DNA of 64,000 nt from Rheinheimera oceanensis (GTDB taxonomy: Bacteria > Pseudomonadota > Gammaproteobacteria > Enterobacterales > Alteromonadaceae). Below are positions 44,917-53,913 of the stretch, one piece after another. Position 1 is the stretch's first letter; every line of letters starts with the position of its first letter. The position numbers were made by a program, and so were the translations under genes. Below the pieces are notes generated by a model. The model searched no databases and was not told where the DNA came from. It saw only the letters and a list, made by a program, of their open reading frames with translations. The stretch is taken from NCBI RefSeq assembly GCF_018831085.1, contig NZ_JAGPNM010000011.1, forward strand, positions 1 to 64,000. Reading direction: 5' to 3'.

Positions 44917-45756
44917 TTATTGCGGATAATACCAGAGTCGGCGATCTTTAGTAGGCGTTTGTGCAGGCAACAGCGGATTCTCCAACTTTATCATTTGCCG
45001 TTTTTCCAGTTGTAGCTCTGCCAGATGGTTAGCGAAAAACTGATAAAAAAGCTGGTCAAAAGTGCCGTCAGCAATAATTTTTTGCAGCCCGGTTTCAATA
45101 TCCTTTGCCAATTGCTCATTCGCATAATTAACAAAGAAGTAGCTGGCGGTAGGGTAATAAAGTACCCAGTTTTGCTCTGTCACTATATTACGCTCTGTTA
45201 GCAGAACGGCTTCATCTGCAATTTCCAGCGCATTACGTGGCACACCATCTACCCGGCCTTTTTCCAACATGGAGAATAAATTGTCGTAACCAGCCGCACC
45301 AATTACTGAAAAACCGTTAAGCTGCAGTACTTTGGCGTCTACCCAGTCATGCCCCTGTGCATATACCAAACGGCGGATTTGCTCAGGTTTAGCGCTGGCG
45401 GCAAACTTAGCCTGCTGATCTTTACGGATCAACAAAATACGGTAGCCGCTTAAACCTTTAAAAATAGGAATGCGGATAGGCCGTAAATCCAGCTCACGCT
45501 CTACCGAAGTCATTGTCCACAATACGTCCAGTTCGGCCTGCTCTTTTAAAAACACTATACTGCGCGATTTAGACATCCGCTCAGATGAGCTTTGCAACTG
45601 ATACGGGCGTTCAGCTTGCGCCAATGCCAGCTCCAGCAACGCTAACGGATATACAGAGCGCGGATCTTCAACATGGGCGATTGCCGGGTATCGCACTAAC
45701 TCTGCCGCCCCGGCAAATGCAGGCAGAAAAAAACAAAGTAAAATTATACGTATCAC
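44917..45756 (-). CDS. Periplasmic substrate-binding-like protein (family 3 type)
   Basis: A 279-residue protein with a signal peptide (MIRIILLCFFLPAFAGAAEL). The fold appears to be the family 3 (amino acid type) periplasmic binding protein, with lobes seen in SRSIVFLKEQAELDVLWTMT and VDGVPRNALEI. No ABC permease or ATPase gene is adjacent, so it may act as an orphan sensor or have another role. Alone between lysE and the divergent DUF3185 gene. Confidence 0.7.
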   Translation of the reverse strand: MIRIILLCFFLPAFAGAAELVRYPAIAHVEDPRSVYPLALLELALAQAERPYQLQSSSERMSKSRSIVFLKEQAELDVLWTMTSVERELDLRPIRIPIFKGLSGYRILLIRKDQQAKFAASAKPEQIRRLVYAQGHDWVDAKVLQLNGFSVIGAAGYDNLFSMLEKGRVDGVPRNALEIADEAVLLTERNIVTEQNWVLYYPTASYFFVNYANEQLAKDIETGLQKIIADGTFDQLFYQFFANHLAELQLEKRQMIKLENPLLPAQTPTKDRRLWYYPQ

Positions 45757-45891
45757 TATGTTTCACCGGATAACTGTGCCATGTTATTACTGAAGTATTA
45801 TCTAATTTGCTGAAAATAGTCAGCATAAAACTGATATTTACTTGAGAATACAGAACAACAGCGTGATAAAGAGAAAAGGCAGGAGATAAAC

Positions 45892-46086
45892 ATGAATAAA
45901 ATTCTGGGTTTGGCAATTTTGGTCGCTGGCATTATTTTGTTATATTTCGGTTACACCGAATACAATTCAGCTGCATCTCAGGTAACAGAGGTAATTACAG
46001 GCAACCCGACTGACAACGCTATATGGTTTCTGGTTGGCGGTGCTATCGCAGCAATTGTTGGTTTGGGTGTATTACTGAAAAAATAA
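45892..46086 (+). CDS. DUF3185 small membrane protein
   Basis: A 64-residue protein with two membrane segments (about 4-20 and 43-61) and a polar loop TEYNSAASQVTEVITGNPTD. This matches the DUF3185 family of unknown function. It has AGGAGATAAAC just before the ATG and its own terminator downstream, so it is a separate transcript. It is divergent from the binding-protein gene and convergent with glnS. Confidence 0.8.
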   Translation: MNKILGLAILVAGIILLYFGYTEYNSAASQVTEVITGNPTDNAIWFLVGGAIAAIVGLGVLLKK

Positions 46087-46098
46087 CCCGCATAACAT

Positions 46099-46126
46099 AA
46101 AGGCCGCCATTATATGCGCGGCCTTT
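46099..46126 (+). terminator. Terminator between DUF3185 and glnS
   Basis: AAAGGCCGC and GCGGCCTTT form a 9-bp stem with a 10-base loop. A TTTATTTG tail on the plus strand supports termination of the DUF3185 gene; it may also act on glnS from the other side. Confidence 0.7.
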
Positions 46127-46146
46127 ATTTGTCTGAAGTAAAAAGT

Positions 46147-47814
46147 TTATTCCTCTTCTTTACCCCAGCTGTCCCGCAGCCCTACAGTACGGTTAAATAC
46201 CAGCTTGTCAGCACTGCTGTCTTTATTATCTGCACAGTAATAGCCTTCACGCTCAAACTGATAGGCCTGCTCAGCTTTAGCTGTTTGTAGTGATGGCTCA
46301 ACCAGCCCTTGTTTAATTACCAGTGACTGCGCATTAATAACCTGCAAAAAGTCTTCTTCTGCTGCCGGGTTCGCCACACTGAATAAACGATCGTAAACAC
46401 GAAACTCAGCAGGCACTGCGTGTTTAGCTTCAACCCAATGAATTACGCCACGCACTTTGCGGCCATCTGCCGGGTTTTCCCCAAGGGTTTCCGGTAAATA
46501 GCTGCATTTTAATTCAACAATATTACCTTCGCTGTCTTTTACCACTTCATCGGCATGGATAACATAAGCATTACGCAAACGAACATCGCCGTTTAGTACC
46601 AGCCGTTTGTACTTCTTGTTGGCCTCTTCGCGAAAATCGGCACGGTCAATATACACTACCGGCCCAAACGGCAATTTACGGCTACCCATGCTGTCGTCTT
46701 TCGGATGGTTTGGCGAATCCAGCCACTCAATACCATCGGCAGGATAATTGGTTATGGTAACTTTAAGCGGGTCAAGCACCGCCATAGCACGCGGTGCCGT
46801 TGCATCTAAATCTTCGCGGATACAAGCTTCCAGTGCAGACATTTCAATAACATTGTCCTGCTTGGTAACCCCAATGCGTTTAGCAAACTCACGGATAGCC
46901 GCTGGCGTGTAACCACGACGGCGTAAACCGGCAATGGTTGGCATACGTGGGTCGTCCCAACCAGATACGACTTGTTTTTCTACCAGTGTTTGCAGTTTAC
47001 GCTTGCTCATCACAGCAAATTCAAGATTTAAGCGCGAAAACTCAATCTGTTGCGGGTGGCAGGCAATAGTAATATTGTCCAGGATCCAGTCATACAAACG
47101 GCGGTTATCCTGAAACTCCAACGTACACAACGAGTGTGTAACGCCTTCCAGCGCGTCAGAAATACAATGGGTAAAATCGTACATCGGGTAAATGCACCAT
47201 TTATCGCCGGTTTGGTGGTGATGGGCAAACTTAACCCGGTAAATAACCGGGTCGCGCATAACCATAAAGCTGGATGCCATATCAATTTTGGCGCGCAGCG
47301 AACACTCGCCTTCTTTAAAACCACCGGCGCGCATTTTTTCAAACAGCGCCAGGTTTTCCGCCGGGCTGGTGTCGCGCGTTGGGCTGTTTTTGCCCGGTTG
47401 GGTTAAATTGCCACGGTACTCACGCATTTGCTCGCCATTTAAAAAGCAAACGTAAGCCAGGCCTTTGTTAATTAACTCAACCGCATAGCCATATAATGCA
47501 TCAAAGTAATCTGAAGAATAACGTACAGCGCCATCCCACTGAAAGCCCAGCCAGTTCACGTCGTGCGAAATGGAATTCACAAATTCGACGTTTTCTTTTT
47601 CCGGGTTAGTATCATCAAAACGCAGGTTGCATTTACCCTGATAATCCTGGGCAATACCAAAGTTCAGGCAGATAGATTTAGCATGGCCAATATGTAAATA
47701 ACCATTCGGCTCTGGTGGAAACCGGGTTTGCACGGCGCTGTGTTTACCGGATGCTAAATCAGCATCAATGATCTGACGAATAAAATTAGTTGGGCGATGT
47801 TCAACGTCCGCCAT
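46147..47814 (-). CDS. glnS: Glutaminyl-tRNA synthetase
   Basis: Charges tRNA-Gln. It is 555 residues from the ATG at 47814 (MADVEHRPTNFIRQ), close to E. coli GlnS. Class I motifs are present: HIGH as YLHIGHAKS, and the KMSKS equivalent as VMSKRKL. The C-terminal beta-barrel anticodon-binding domains are complete. The upstream in-frame extension has no ribosome site and is not counted. Confidence 0.96.
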   Translation of the reverse strand: MADVEHRPTNFIRQIIDADLASGKHSAVQTRFPPEPNGYLHIGHAKSICLNFGIAQDYQGKCNLRFDDTNPEKENVEFVNSISHDVNWLGFQWDGAVRYSSDYFDALYGYAVELINKGLAYVCFLNGEQMREYRGNLTQPGKNSPTRDTSPAENLALFEKMRAGGFKEGECSLRAKIDMASSFMVMRDPVIYRVKFAHHHQTGDKWCIYPMYDFTHCISDALEGVTHSLCTLEFQDNRRLYDWILDNITIACHPQQIEFSRLNLEFAVMSKRKLQTLVEKQVVSGWDDPRMPTIAGLRRRGYTPAAIREFAKRIGVTKQDNVIEMSALEACIREDLDATAPRAMAVLDPLKVTITNYPADGIEWLDSPNHPKDDSMGSRKLPFGPVVYIDRADFREEANKKYKRLVLNGDVRLRNAYVIHADEVVKDSEGNIVELKCSYLPETLGENPADGRKVRGVIHWVEAKHAVPAEFRVYDRLFSVANPAAEEDFLQVINAQSLVIKQGLVEPSLQTAKAEQAYQFEREGYYCADNKDSSADKLVFNRTVGLRDSWGKEEE

Positions 47815-47881
47815 AGAATTCAAATCCCTATCTGAAAAACCAGTGCGGCTGCACCGGCTAAAATTACTGAAATATGGCGGC

Positions 47882-47888
47882 ATTATAA
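47882..47888 (-). promoter_or_regulatory. Possible -10 element of the glnS promoter
   Basis: TTATAAT on the minus strand, about 68 bp before the glnS ATG. I could not find a good -35 hexamer at 17 bp, so this is tentative. Confidence 0.3.
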
Positions 47889-47989
47889 CAGCAGAAATGC
47901 TTCTGACTACCGCCTGCCGGGGCTAATTATTCTGGCTGAATTAAAATACTGCCGGGTATGACCTAAGAGCAGAAAAATTCCACTGAATA

Positions 47990-49993
47990 TCAGTTTACGG
48001 GTAATTGCTCCGGGCATAGCGCCGTACTGATATTTTTCTGCTCGCGGTATAAATAGGATGGTAATTGCACCAGTGCCAACGTTTTGTTTTTATCTGCCTG
48101 CGAAACGTCCTGCCGGCTTAAACTGAGCTTTTGCTGTAGTGGCTGATACCTCGCCTCAACACTTTTCCCATCAGGTTTGAGGATCACAAGTTTGTCACCC
48201 TGCATCAGAGCGAAGTAATCCCCAAACTGCAACAAAGCCCGGCCGGGGCTGGTTTTATCCAGAGTAAAATCCCGTCCTGTCATGGTATGACAACTGGATA
48301 CGCCTATCATGGACAACAAGGTGGGGGCTAAATCAATCTGGCTGGCCAACGTTTGTAGTTTTTCGGCTTTGATGTCAGGTCCTAAAATTAATCCGGGGAT
48401 ATGAAATTTATCTACAGGGATCAAACTATCGCCATACACCCTGTTGTCATGATCGGCAACGATTAAAAACACGGTATCCTGCCAATAGTCACTTTGTTGT
48501 GCCTGCCGGAAAAACTGGCCCATTGCCCAGTCAGCGTATTTCACCGCATTCTTTACTGTATCTTTTGGAGTTTCGTGCAACGTTATACGGCCATCGGGAA
48601 ACTCAAAAGGCTCGTGATTGCTGGAAGTAAAAATCAGGCTGAAAAATGGCTTATTTTGCTGATGTAGAGCGCTTAATTGTTGGTGTGCTGTATTAAATAA
48701 ATCTTCATCACTGACTCCCCAACTACCAGTAAATACAGGGTTAGCCATTTGGCTTTGATCTACAATTTGCTGCATTCCGTTACCGGTAAAAAAGCTGCGC
48801 ATATTATCAAAATGCGCTTCGCCGCCATAGATAAACTGGGTGTGATAGCCCTGAGTTTTTAGAATTGAAGCAAGAGTAGTAAAGTGTTGCTGACTGTTGG
48901 ATAATTTCACTGTGCTTTGCGCAGGGGTCGGAGGAAACCCTGCCACAACAGCTTCAATACCCCTTACGGAACGGGTGCCTGTTGCATATAAATTCTCAAA
49001 CCATAATCCCTGCTGTTTCAGCTTCTCCAGCTCAGGTGTTACCGCTTCGCCACCTAAAGATTGCACAAAAGTGGCCCCCATACTTTCTTGCAGCACAATC
49101 ACCAGATTCAGCGGCTTAGCACGTTTTGCCGTGGCTTGTTGCCAGTGCACTGTCGGGTAATCCGGATTGCTAAACTGATAAGTGTTTAACCAGGGCCAGT
49201 CCAGACTCAACTTCAGCATCTGCGCTGTGGGCAAGCGGCCATAGATTTCGCTAGAATGTGCTTCATGCTTTAAATTGTAAATGGCATAAAGTACTGAATA
49301 AGCAGAATTTAAGACCAACGAGTTGACCATAGCATCGGCAGTAATTGCAAACATTGCAGGATTAGCAGGCCGGTGTTCAGTAGTAGAGCGGATACCGGCC
49401 AAAAGCAGCAACAACGCCAGAACCCATATACCCATAGTTTTAACAGCCGACCACTGCTTTAAACTGCATTGCCCCAGCCGAAATACACGCCGTATCAACC
49501 AGGCCAGAGCGACTGTCGCAGTAATGCCCAGAACTAAAGATAAACGAAAACCAAACCATAACGTTGACAATACTTCTTTGGGGTACTTCAGGTACTCCAC
49601 AAAAAGCCGGTTTGGCCGCACATCATATTGCAAAATAAAGGCCGGTGACGCCAGTTCCATAAATACCAGTAGCACCAAAGCGCCAAGGCACCACAAATAA
49701 CTAAACTGAAACCAGAGGTTGCCCATACCACGAACTGAAGCCAGTGGAATAAGCAGCACAGGCACCAGCAGCAACAAACCCATCAGAATAATGTCAGCCC
49801 TGACACCTTGCAATAATACCTGCCACAGCAAATCAGTTTGCTCTACTCTATCGTATTGCCATAGCACTAAAGCCAAGCGGCTCAGACTAAGCAAAACTAA
49901 CCCAAGCACCGCCGTACGGATTAAATAACGGTAAGGACCAAGGCAAAACCATGAGGAGAAAACAGGCACTTTTATAGTTCTTATTGCAGACAT
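47990..49993 (-). CDS. LTA-synthase-like membrane sulfatase / phosphoglycerol or phosphoethanolamine transferase
   Basis: A 667-residue protein with about five N-terminal membrane segments (to about residue 190) and a periplasmic alkaline-phosphatase/sulfatase-fold domain from about 295. The metal-binding start LVIVLQESMGATF, the nucleophile Thr in YATGTRSVRGIEA, and VADHDNRVYG are present. The family (LtaS, OpgB-like) transfers phospholipid head groups to sugars or lipids of the envelope. A PmrA/QseB-type box lies 46-62 bp upstream, matching that of the neighbouring regulator operon. Lipid A or glucan head-group modification is a reasonable guess, not shown. Confidence 0.82.
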   Translation of the reverse strand: MSAIRTIKVPVFSSWFCLGPYRYLIRTAVLGLVLLSLSRLALVLWQYDRVEQTDLLWQVLLQGVRADIILMGLLLLVPVLLIPLASVRGMGNLWFQFSYLWCLGALVLLVFMELASPAFILQYDVRPNRLFVEYLKYPKEVLSTLWFGFRLSLVLGITATVALAWLIRRVFRLGQCSLKQWSAVKTMGIWVLALLLLLAGIRSTTEHRPANPAMFAITADAMVNSLVLNSAYSVLYAIYNLKHEAHSSEIYGRLPTAQMLKLSLDWPWLNTYQFSNPDYPTVHWQQATAKRAKPLNLVIVLQESMGATFVQSLGGEAVTPELEKLKQQGLWFENLYATGTRSVRGIEAVVAGFPPTPAQSTVKLSNSQQHFTTLASILKTQGYHTQFIYGGEAHFDNMRSFFTGNGMQQIVDQSQMANPVFTGSWGVSDEDLFNTAHQQLSALHQQNKPFFSLIFTSSNHEPFEFPDGRITLHETPKDTVKNAVKYADWAMGQFFRQAQQSDYWQDTVFLIVADHDNRVYGDSLIPVDKFHIPGLILGPDIKAEKLQTLASQIDLAPTLLSMIGVSSCHTMTGRDFTLDKTSPGRALLQFGDYFALMQGDKLVILKPDGKSVEARYQPLQQKLSLSRQDVSQADKNKTLALVQLPSYLYREQKNISTALCPEQLPVN

Positions 49994-50038
49994 GAACCAG
50001 CCTCAGAAAATATTTAAAGGCCAGCATAGAAGTGAAAA

Positions 50039-50055
50039 CTTAAGAGAGCCTTAAG
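50039..50055. promoter_or_regulatory. PmrA/QseB-type box upstream of the sulfatase gene
   Basis: CTTAAG-AGAGC-CTTAAG: two identical half sites spaced by five bases, exactly the PmrA/QseB form (C/T)TTAA-N6-(C/T)TTAA. On the minus strand a TATGCT follows 10 bases after the second half site, placing the box over the -35 position of the sulfatase promoter. The regulator gene is 3 kb away at 53221-53880. Confidence 0.7.
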
Positions 50056-50079
50056 ATTTTAACTCTCTATGAGATTGTT

Positions 50080-50802
50080 TTAAAACTCATACTCCAGCGC
50101 AAAACGTAACGTACGATCCACCGTATCGTTATCAATCGCCATAATTACTGCCAACTCCCATTTTAACTGTTTTTGCTTATCAAACTTATGCACACCCATT
50201 AAGCTTGGGCCTGCGCCTTTGTAATTTTCACCGACATACAGTTCAATAGCCGGTTGTATGGCAGGCCGCCAACGGTAACGGTACTGCGCCCTGAACTCAG
50301 CCTCCCACTCTGAATTGAGTGTTTTACCCCATTCGTATACTGCCAGCGCATTGAGTGTCAGGCTGGTTGGGCCAAACTCTTTTTCCATTAAAAGCCCGGT
50401 AGTAAACTCATAATTATCCTGATTGTTTTGCCGCTCCAGCTCAAACAGCATACCCCAGTCGGCGCTATACTGGCCTTGCTCTGTCAGCATCCAGCGCAGC
50501 TCCAGTTCGTAGCCCGACAGCTTGTAATCTTCAGGGCTGACTCTGTCAGCTATCAGATAAATTTCCAGCGCTGCCCGTTCTGCCACTGAAAATCCGTAGC
50601 CCAGCTTTTGCCCCATAGTATTGTTGTCTGGGTGATCAGCCTGGCGCTGATAAAAATAGCGGTATTCAATACTACGTTCCAGCGCCTGCACATAAGGATG
50701 ATATACCTTGTCTACTACCCTGCCATCGGCCAGGCTATGCGCGCTTATCAGCAACATCAGCGCAGCAAAGACGATATAAAACGCTGAAGGGAAAAGTCTC
50801 AT
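50080..50802 (-). CDS. Predicted outer membrane beta-barrel protein
   Basis: A 240-residue exported protein with a signal peptide (to about residue 26, AHSLADG). The mature part has alternating amphipathic strands and ends LRFALEYEF, with C-terminal Phe as in outer membrane barrels. I do not recognise a named family. It overlaps the FTR1-like gene by four bases (ATGA) and is the last gene of the regulator operon. A role with the FTR1-like and cupredoxin-like proteins is inferred from this coupling. Confidence 0.65.
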   Translation of the reverse strand: MRLFPSAFYIVFAALMLLISAHSLADGRVVDKVYHPYVQALERSIEYRYFYQRQADHPDNNTMGQKLGYGFSVAERAALEIYLIADRVSPEDYKLSGYELELRWMLTEQGQYSADWGMLFELERQNNQDNYEFTTGLLMEKEFGPTSLTLNALAVYEWGKTLNSEWEAEFRAQYRYRWRPAIQPAIELYVGENYKGAGPSLMGVHKFDKQKQLKWELAVIMAIDNDTVDRTLRFALEYEF

Positions 50803-51542
50803 TGCGCATTCCTTCTGTTATTTTTCAGGTTGCGGCTACACCAGAGCAACAACCCCAGGCCGGCAATATATGCCAGACCTTGTGATAAAACCGGGGTGGC
50901 TTCATAGCCAAGCAAAGCCTGCAAAAAGAAACCTAGCTCAGACTGTTCCGGCAGCCATTGTTCGGTTTGCCATAATTGCGGGCCTGCCGGCAGCCAGTCG
51001 GATTGAATAAGTAAAGCTGATGCCATCATGATCTGGCGAACCCCCAATAGCGACAGCAGCAACCTGTAACTGAGAATATGCCATTGTTTTAACTCTGTTA
51101 GCAGATAGTACCAAAGCACAGCAATACTGCTGCCAATACCTACACCTAAGGCTATACCCAAAAGTAAAGCAGACGGGGCGGTATTACTCTGAGTAGGCAA
51201 CCAGATATACAGCAGTAAGTTGCTGCCATTTATGCTGAGCAAACAGGCACAGGCAAAGGCCGAAAACGGCATTGCAACTCTGCCTTTAGCTACTGCAATA
51301 CATAACAGTACAAAGCAACCCGCGTACAACAGGCTGTACAATAACTCCAGCCCAAAGCCATCAAGTTGCTCAGAGATCCAAAGCATATTGCTGCTAAAAA
51401 GTATTAGCATCAGGATGGCTGGCAAAGAAAACAGCAAAATAAAACGCCGCCACCGGTTTCTGTGCCACACCAGCAAGGTAGCCAGCAGTAAAAACAGCGG
51501 CAACAACTCGCGTAAAAACATCAGCACGGTATTAATTAGCAT
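50799..51542 (-). CDS. FTR1-like membrane protein without REGLE motifs
   Basis: A 247-residue protein with seven or so membrane segments. Its layout resembles the FTR1/EfeU iron permease: the N-terminus MLINTVLMFLRELLP aligns with the first REGLE helix, and LLGYEATPVLSQGLAYIAGL aligns with the last helices of EfeU (FGYQEAPSVSE). Both iron-binding REGLE motifs are lost: the first reads RELLP (residues 11-15) and the second region reads SINGSN (about 103-108). Iron transport in the usual way is therefore unlikely. It overlaps the cupredoxin-like gene by 11 bp and the outer membrane protein gene by four. Confidence 0.65.
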   Translation of the reverse strand: MLINTVLMFLRELLPLFLLLATLLVWHRNRWRRFILLFSLPAILMLILFSSNMLWISEQLDGFGLELLYSLLYAGCFVLLCIAVAKGRVAMPFSAFACACLLSINGSNLLLYIWLPTQSNTAPSALLLGIALGVGIGSSIAVLWYYLLTELKQWHILSYRLLLSLLGVRQIMMASALLIQSDWLPAGPQLWQTEQWLPEQSELGFFLQALLGYEATPVLSQGLAYIAGLGLLLWCSRNLKNNRRNAQ

Positions 51543-51915
51543 TGTCTTCCCTATGCTGTTGCCACTGCGCTTCAGGTAGTGCTATCAGCACCCCTTGAGC
51601 ACTGTCGGGGTTATATTCGCCAAAAAAATGGTAACGCCCCGGTTGCAAAGGCCCTATAAACAAGGTTGCTTTGCTATTGCCTAAAATGACCTTTTCCCGG
51701 TTCAGGCTAAAACTTTCAAATTCCTCTGGTGAAGGATCCTGATTTAACACCAGCAGTTTTATTTTTTCTCCGGCCGGTACGTAAAGCACCGACGGATGAA
51801 ACAAGTGATCTTTAATCTGCAATTCAAACAGCATTGGCTCTGCCAGTACAGGCAAAGCCAGACTCATCAATGCAATATGTTGCCAGGGCATTCCCTTTAT
51901 CCGGTTTATTTTCAC
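51532..51915 (-). CDS. Cupredoxin-like periplasmic protein
   Basis: A 127-residue exported protein with a signal peptide (to LPVLAEP) and one cupredoxin domain. The layout LYVPAGEKIKLLVLNQD, EEFESFSLNREK and GRYHFFGEYNPDSAQG matches cupredoxins found with FTR1 proteins. The usual copper ligands (His, Cys, His, Met) are not evident at the expected places. The GTG start overlaps the kinase stop codon (GTGA) and gives a positively charged signal-peptide start; an ATG at 51891 is the alternative. Confidence 0.7.
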   Translation of the reverse strand: MKINRIKGMPWQHIALMSLALPVLAEPMLFELQIKDHLFHPSVLYVPAGEKIKLLVLNQDPSPEEFESFSLNREKVILGNSKATLFIGPLQPGRYHFFGEYNPDSAQGVLIALPEAQWQQHREDNAN

Positions 51916-53213
51916 AAAGGCAGTTCCACTGTCACTTTTAAGCCGCTGGGATAATCTGAAGCAGCAAGACGCACCTGGCCCTGATGTAAACTGACGATAT
52001 CGCGCACTATGGCCAGACCTAAGCCAGATCCCAAAGTACCAGACTGATGCCGGTCACCGCCTACCCGGTAAAAACGGTCAAATACTCTGCTGTACTCTTG
52101 CGGGGCTATACCCGGACCATTATCCTGCACCACCAACACAGCTTTACCGGCCTGTGTCATTAACTCCAGTTGGATGACACCACCGCTCTGGGTATATTTA
52201 CTGGCGTTACCCACCAGGTTGCTGACTAATAACCGTAACGCAAAAGCATCCCCTTTCAGCGACAAGTGCTCCAGCCCCAGAAGCTCAATTTGTTGCTGCT
52301 TTTTTTCAATCTGCGGATACCAGTCGGCGACCACCTGACGGCATAAACCGGCTAAATCCAGTTGTTCTGTGCGGGCCTGAAAATGCTCCGGATTCGTCCG
52401 GTTTAACAGCATAATTTGTTCAATCAAGGCACTCATGCGCTCAACACCGGCCTGTAACGCCAACATAGAGTCCTGCGGATCAGCAATACCCGACTGCCGC
52501 CATTGCTGTGAAGCGTTATGTAAATTCACCTGCAATACACTCAACGGTGTGCGCAACTCATGCGCAACATCAGAGGCAAAACGTTTTTCCCGTTCAAAAG
52601 CATCAGCCAGCCGGGCAAATAACAGATTAGTGGTTTTTAGCATCTGATCTAATTCAGCAGGTACCTGCTGCAGTTCTACCGGTGTTAAGTCATTGGCTTT
52701 TTTTGATGCTAGCTGAGCAGAAAAGCGCTTGATAGGTGATAAAGCTTTGCTAACTACCAGCCAAATCAGCAATGCCTGTAGCGGCAAGCTCAGTACCACA
52801 GGGTAAATCGATGCTGTAATCACTTCATCGGCAAGTTGCTGGCGTTGCTGCAGTGGCTGGGCCACTATCACAGTCAGTAAGGCGGTTGGTGTCTGGTGAA
52901 ACACCCGCCATCTTTTGCCGGCAAAATTCTGTTCGGTAAAGCCCGGGGTTTCTGCCATAGGAGTTTCAGGAGCCAAGGGGCTGCGGTACACCAGTTGATT
53001 GTTTTGCCAAACCTGTAGTGCCAACCCAAGCTCCTGCTGCGAACCGGCCTGATACTGCTGTGCCAGGCTCGACGCCAGCACTTGTAAATCCTGATCAAAC
53101 AATGCCTCTGCCCTACCGACACTTTGCCTGTAACTTTGCAAAGCTGCTAAAAAACTGATTAAAGTAAAAAGTGCAATAAGGACAGTGACTAAATAACGAC
53201 GAAGTGATCTCAT
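51912..53213 (-). CDS. QseC/PmrB-like sensor histidine kinase
   Basis: A 433-residue membrane kinase with two membrane segments (about 6-25 and 160-180) around a periplasmic sensor loop. A HAMP region follows, then the H-box with phospho-His near 218 (ASDVAHELRTPLSVLQ). The ATPase motifs NLVGNASKYT, DNGPGIAP and GSGLGLAIV are intact. The ATG at 53213 lies seven bases after the response-regulator stop codon. Pairs with the regulator gene directly upstream. Confidence 0.9.
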   Translation of the reverse strand: MRSLRRYLVTVLIALFTLISFLAALQSYRQSVGRAEALFDQDLQVLASSLAQQYQAGSQQELGLALQVWQNNQLVYRSPLAPETPMAETPGFTEQNFAGKRWRVFHQTPTALLTVIVAQPLQQRQQLADEVITASIYPVVLSLPLQALLIWLVVSKALSPIKRFSAQLASKKANDLTPVELQQVPAELDQMLKTTNLLFARLADAFEREKRFASDVAHELRTPLSVLQVNLHNASQQWRQSGIADPQDSMLALQAGVERMSALIEQIMLLNRTNPEHFQARTEQLDLAGLCRQVVADWYPQIEKKQQQIELLGLEHLSLKGDAFALRLLVSNLVGNASKYTQSGGVIQLELMTQAGKAVLVVQDNGPGIAPQEYSRVFDRFYRVGGDRHQSGTLGSGLGLAIVRDIVSLHQGQVRLAASDYPSGLKVTVELPL

Positions 53214-53220
53214 AGCGGGG

Positions 53221-53880
53221 TCATACCATAACCACACTGTAGCCCACACCACGTAAGGTTTTAATAAAATCTTTCGGCAGCTTTTTGCGTAAATTGGAAA
53301 TATGCACTTCCAGAGCATTACTAGCCACTTCCTCTCCCCAGGCGTATAGACTGGCTTCCAACTGTTCGCGGGTTTTTATCCGCCCGGCTGATTCCATCAA
53401 TTCTTTGAGCAGCATAAACTCGCGGCGCGACAAACCAACCACTTCGCCTTCTACCCGCACCTGATGCGCGCTGGTATCCAACTCTACCTGCTGCAGTTTA
53501 ATCAAATGCGTGGCTGCGGTGCCAAGACGGCGCTCTATCACCCGTAAACGGGCGAAAAGCTCTGCCATTGCAAAAGGCTTGACCAAATAATCATCCGCAC
53601 CTAAATCCAGTCCGCGGATACGATCGTCTATACCATCACGGGCGGTAAGCACCAACACCGGCAGATGACCTTCTCTTTGCCGGCTTTGTTTGAGTAAATC
53701 CAGGCCGTCCATATCCGGCAGGCCCAGATCGAGGATCACCGCATCGCAATCTTTCGCTTTAATACTACTTAACGCATGTTTACCTGTACTGACATGATTA
53801 ACTACAAACCCCTGGGCGGATAATGCCAGCAGCAAGCCTTTGGCTAAATCTAAATCATCTTCTACCAGTAACAGTCTCAT
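53221..53880 (-). CDS. QseB/PmrA-like response regulator (OmpR family)
   Basis: A 219-residue OmpR-type regulator. The receiver has phospho-Asp51 in VILDLGLPDMDG, and the winged helix contains LYAWGEEVASNALEVHISNLRKKL. The last is nearly the QseB/PmrA recognition segment ([24 protein letters not shown] in E. coli QseB). This subfamily binds TTAA-type half sites spaced by about half a turn. Two such boxes flank this operon and the sulfatase gene, so it probably regulates both, including itself. Confidence 0.9.
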   Translation of the reverse strand: MRLLLVEDDLDLAKGLLLALSAQGFVVNHVSTGKHALSSIKAKDCDAVILDLGLPDMDGLDLLKQSRQREGHLPVLVLTARDGIDDRIRGLDLGADDYLVKPFAMAELFARLRVIERRLGTAATHLIKLQQVELDTSAHQVRVEGEVVGLSRREFMLLKELMESAGRIKTREQLEASLYAWGEEVASNALEVHISNLRKKLPKDFIKTLRGVGYSVVMV

Positions 53881-53913
53881 CGCCTCTCCAGCATTTGTAC
53901 CTGACGCTGTCGT

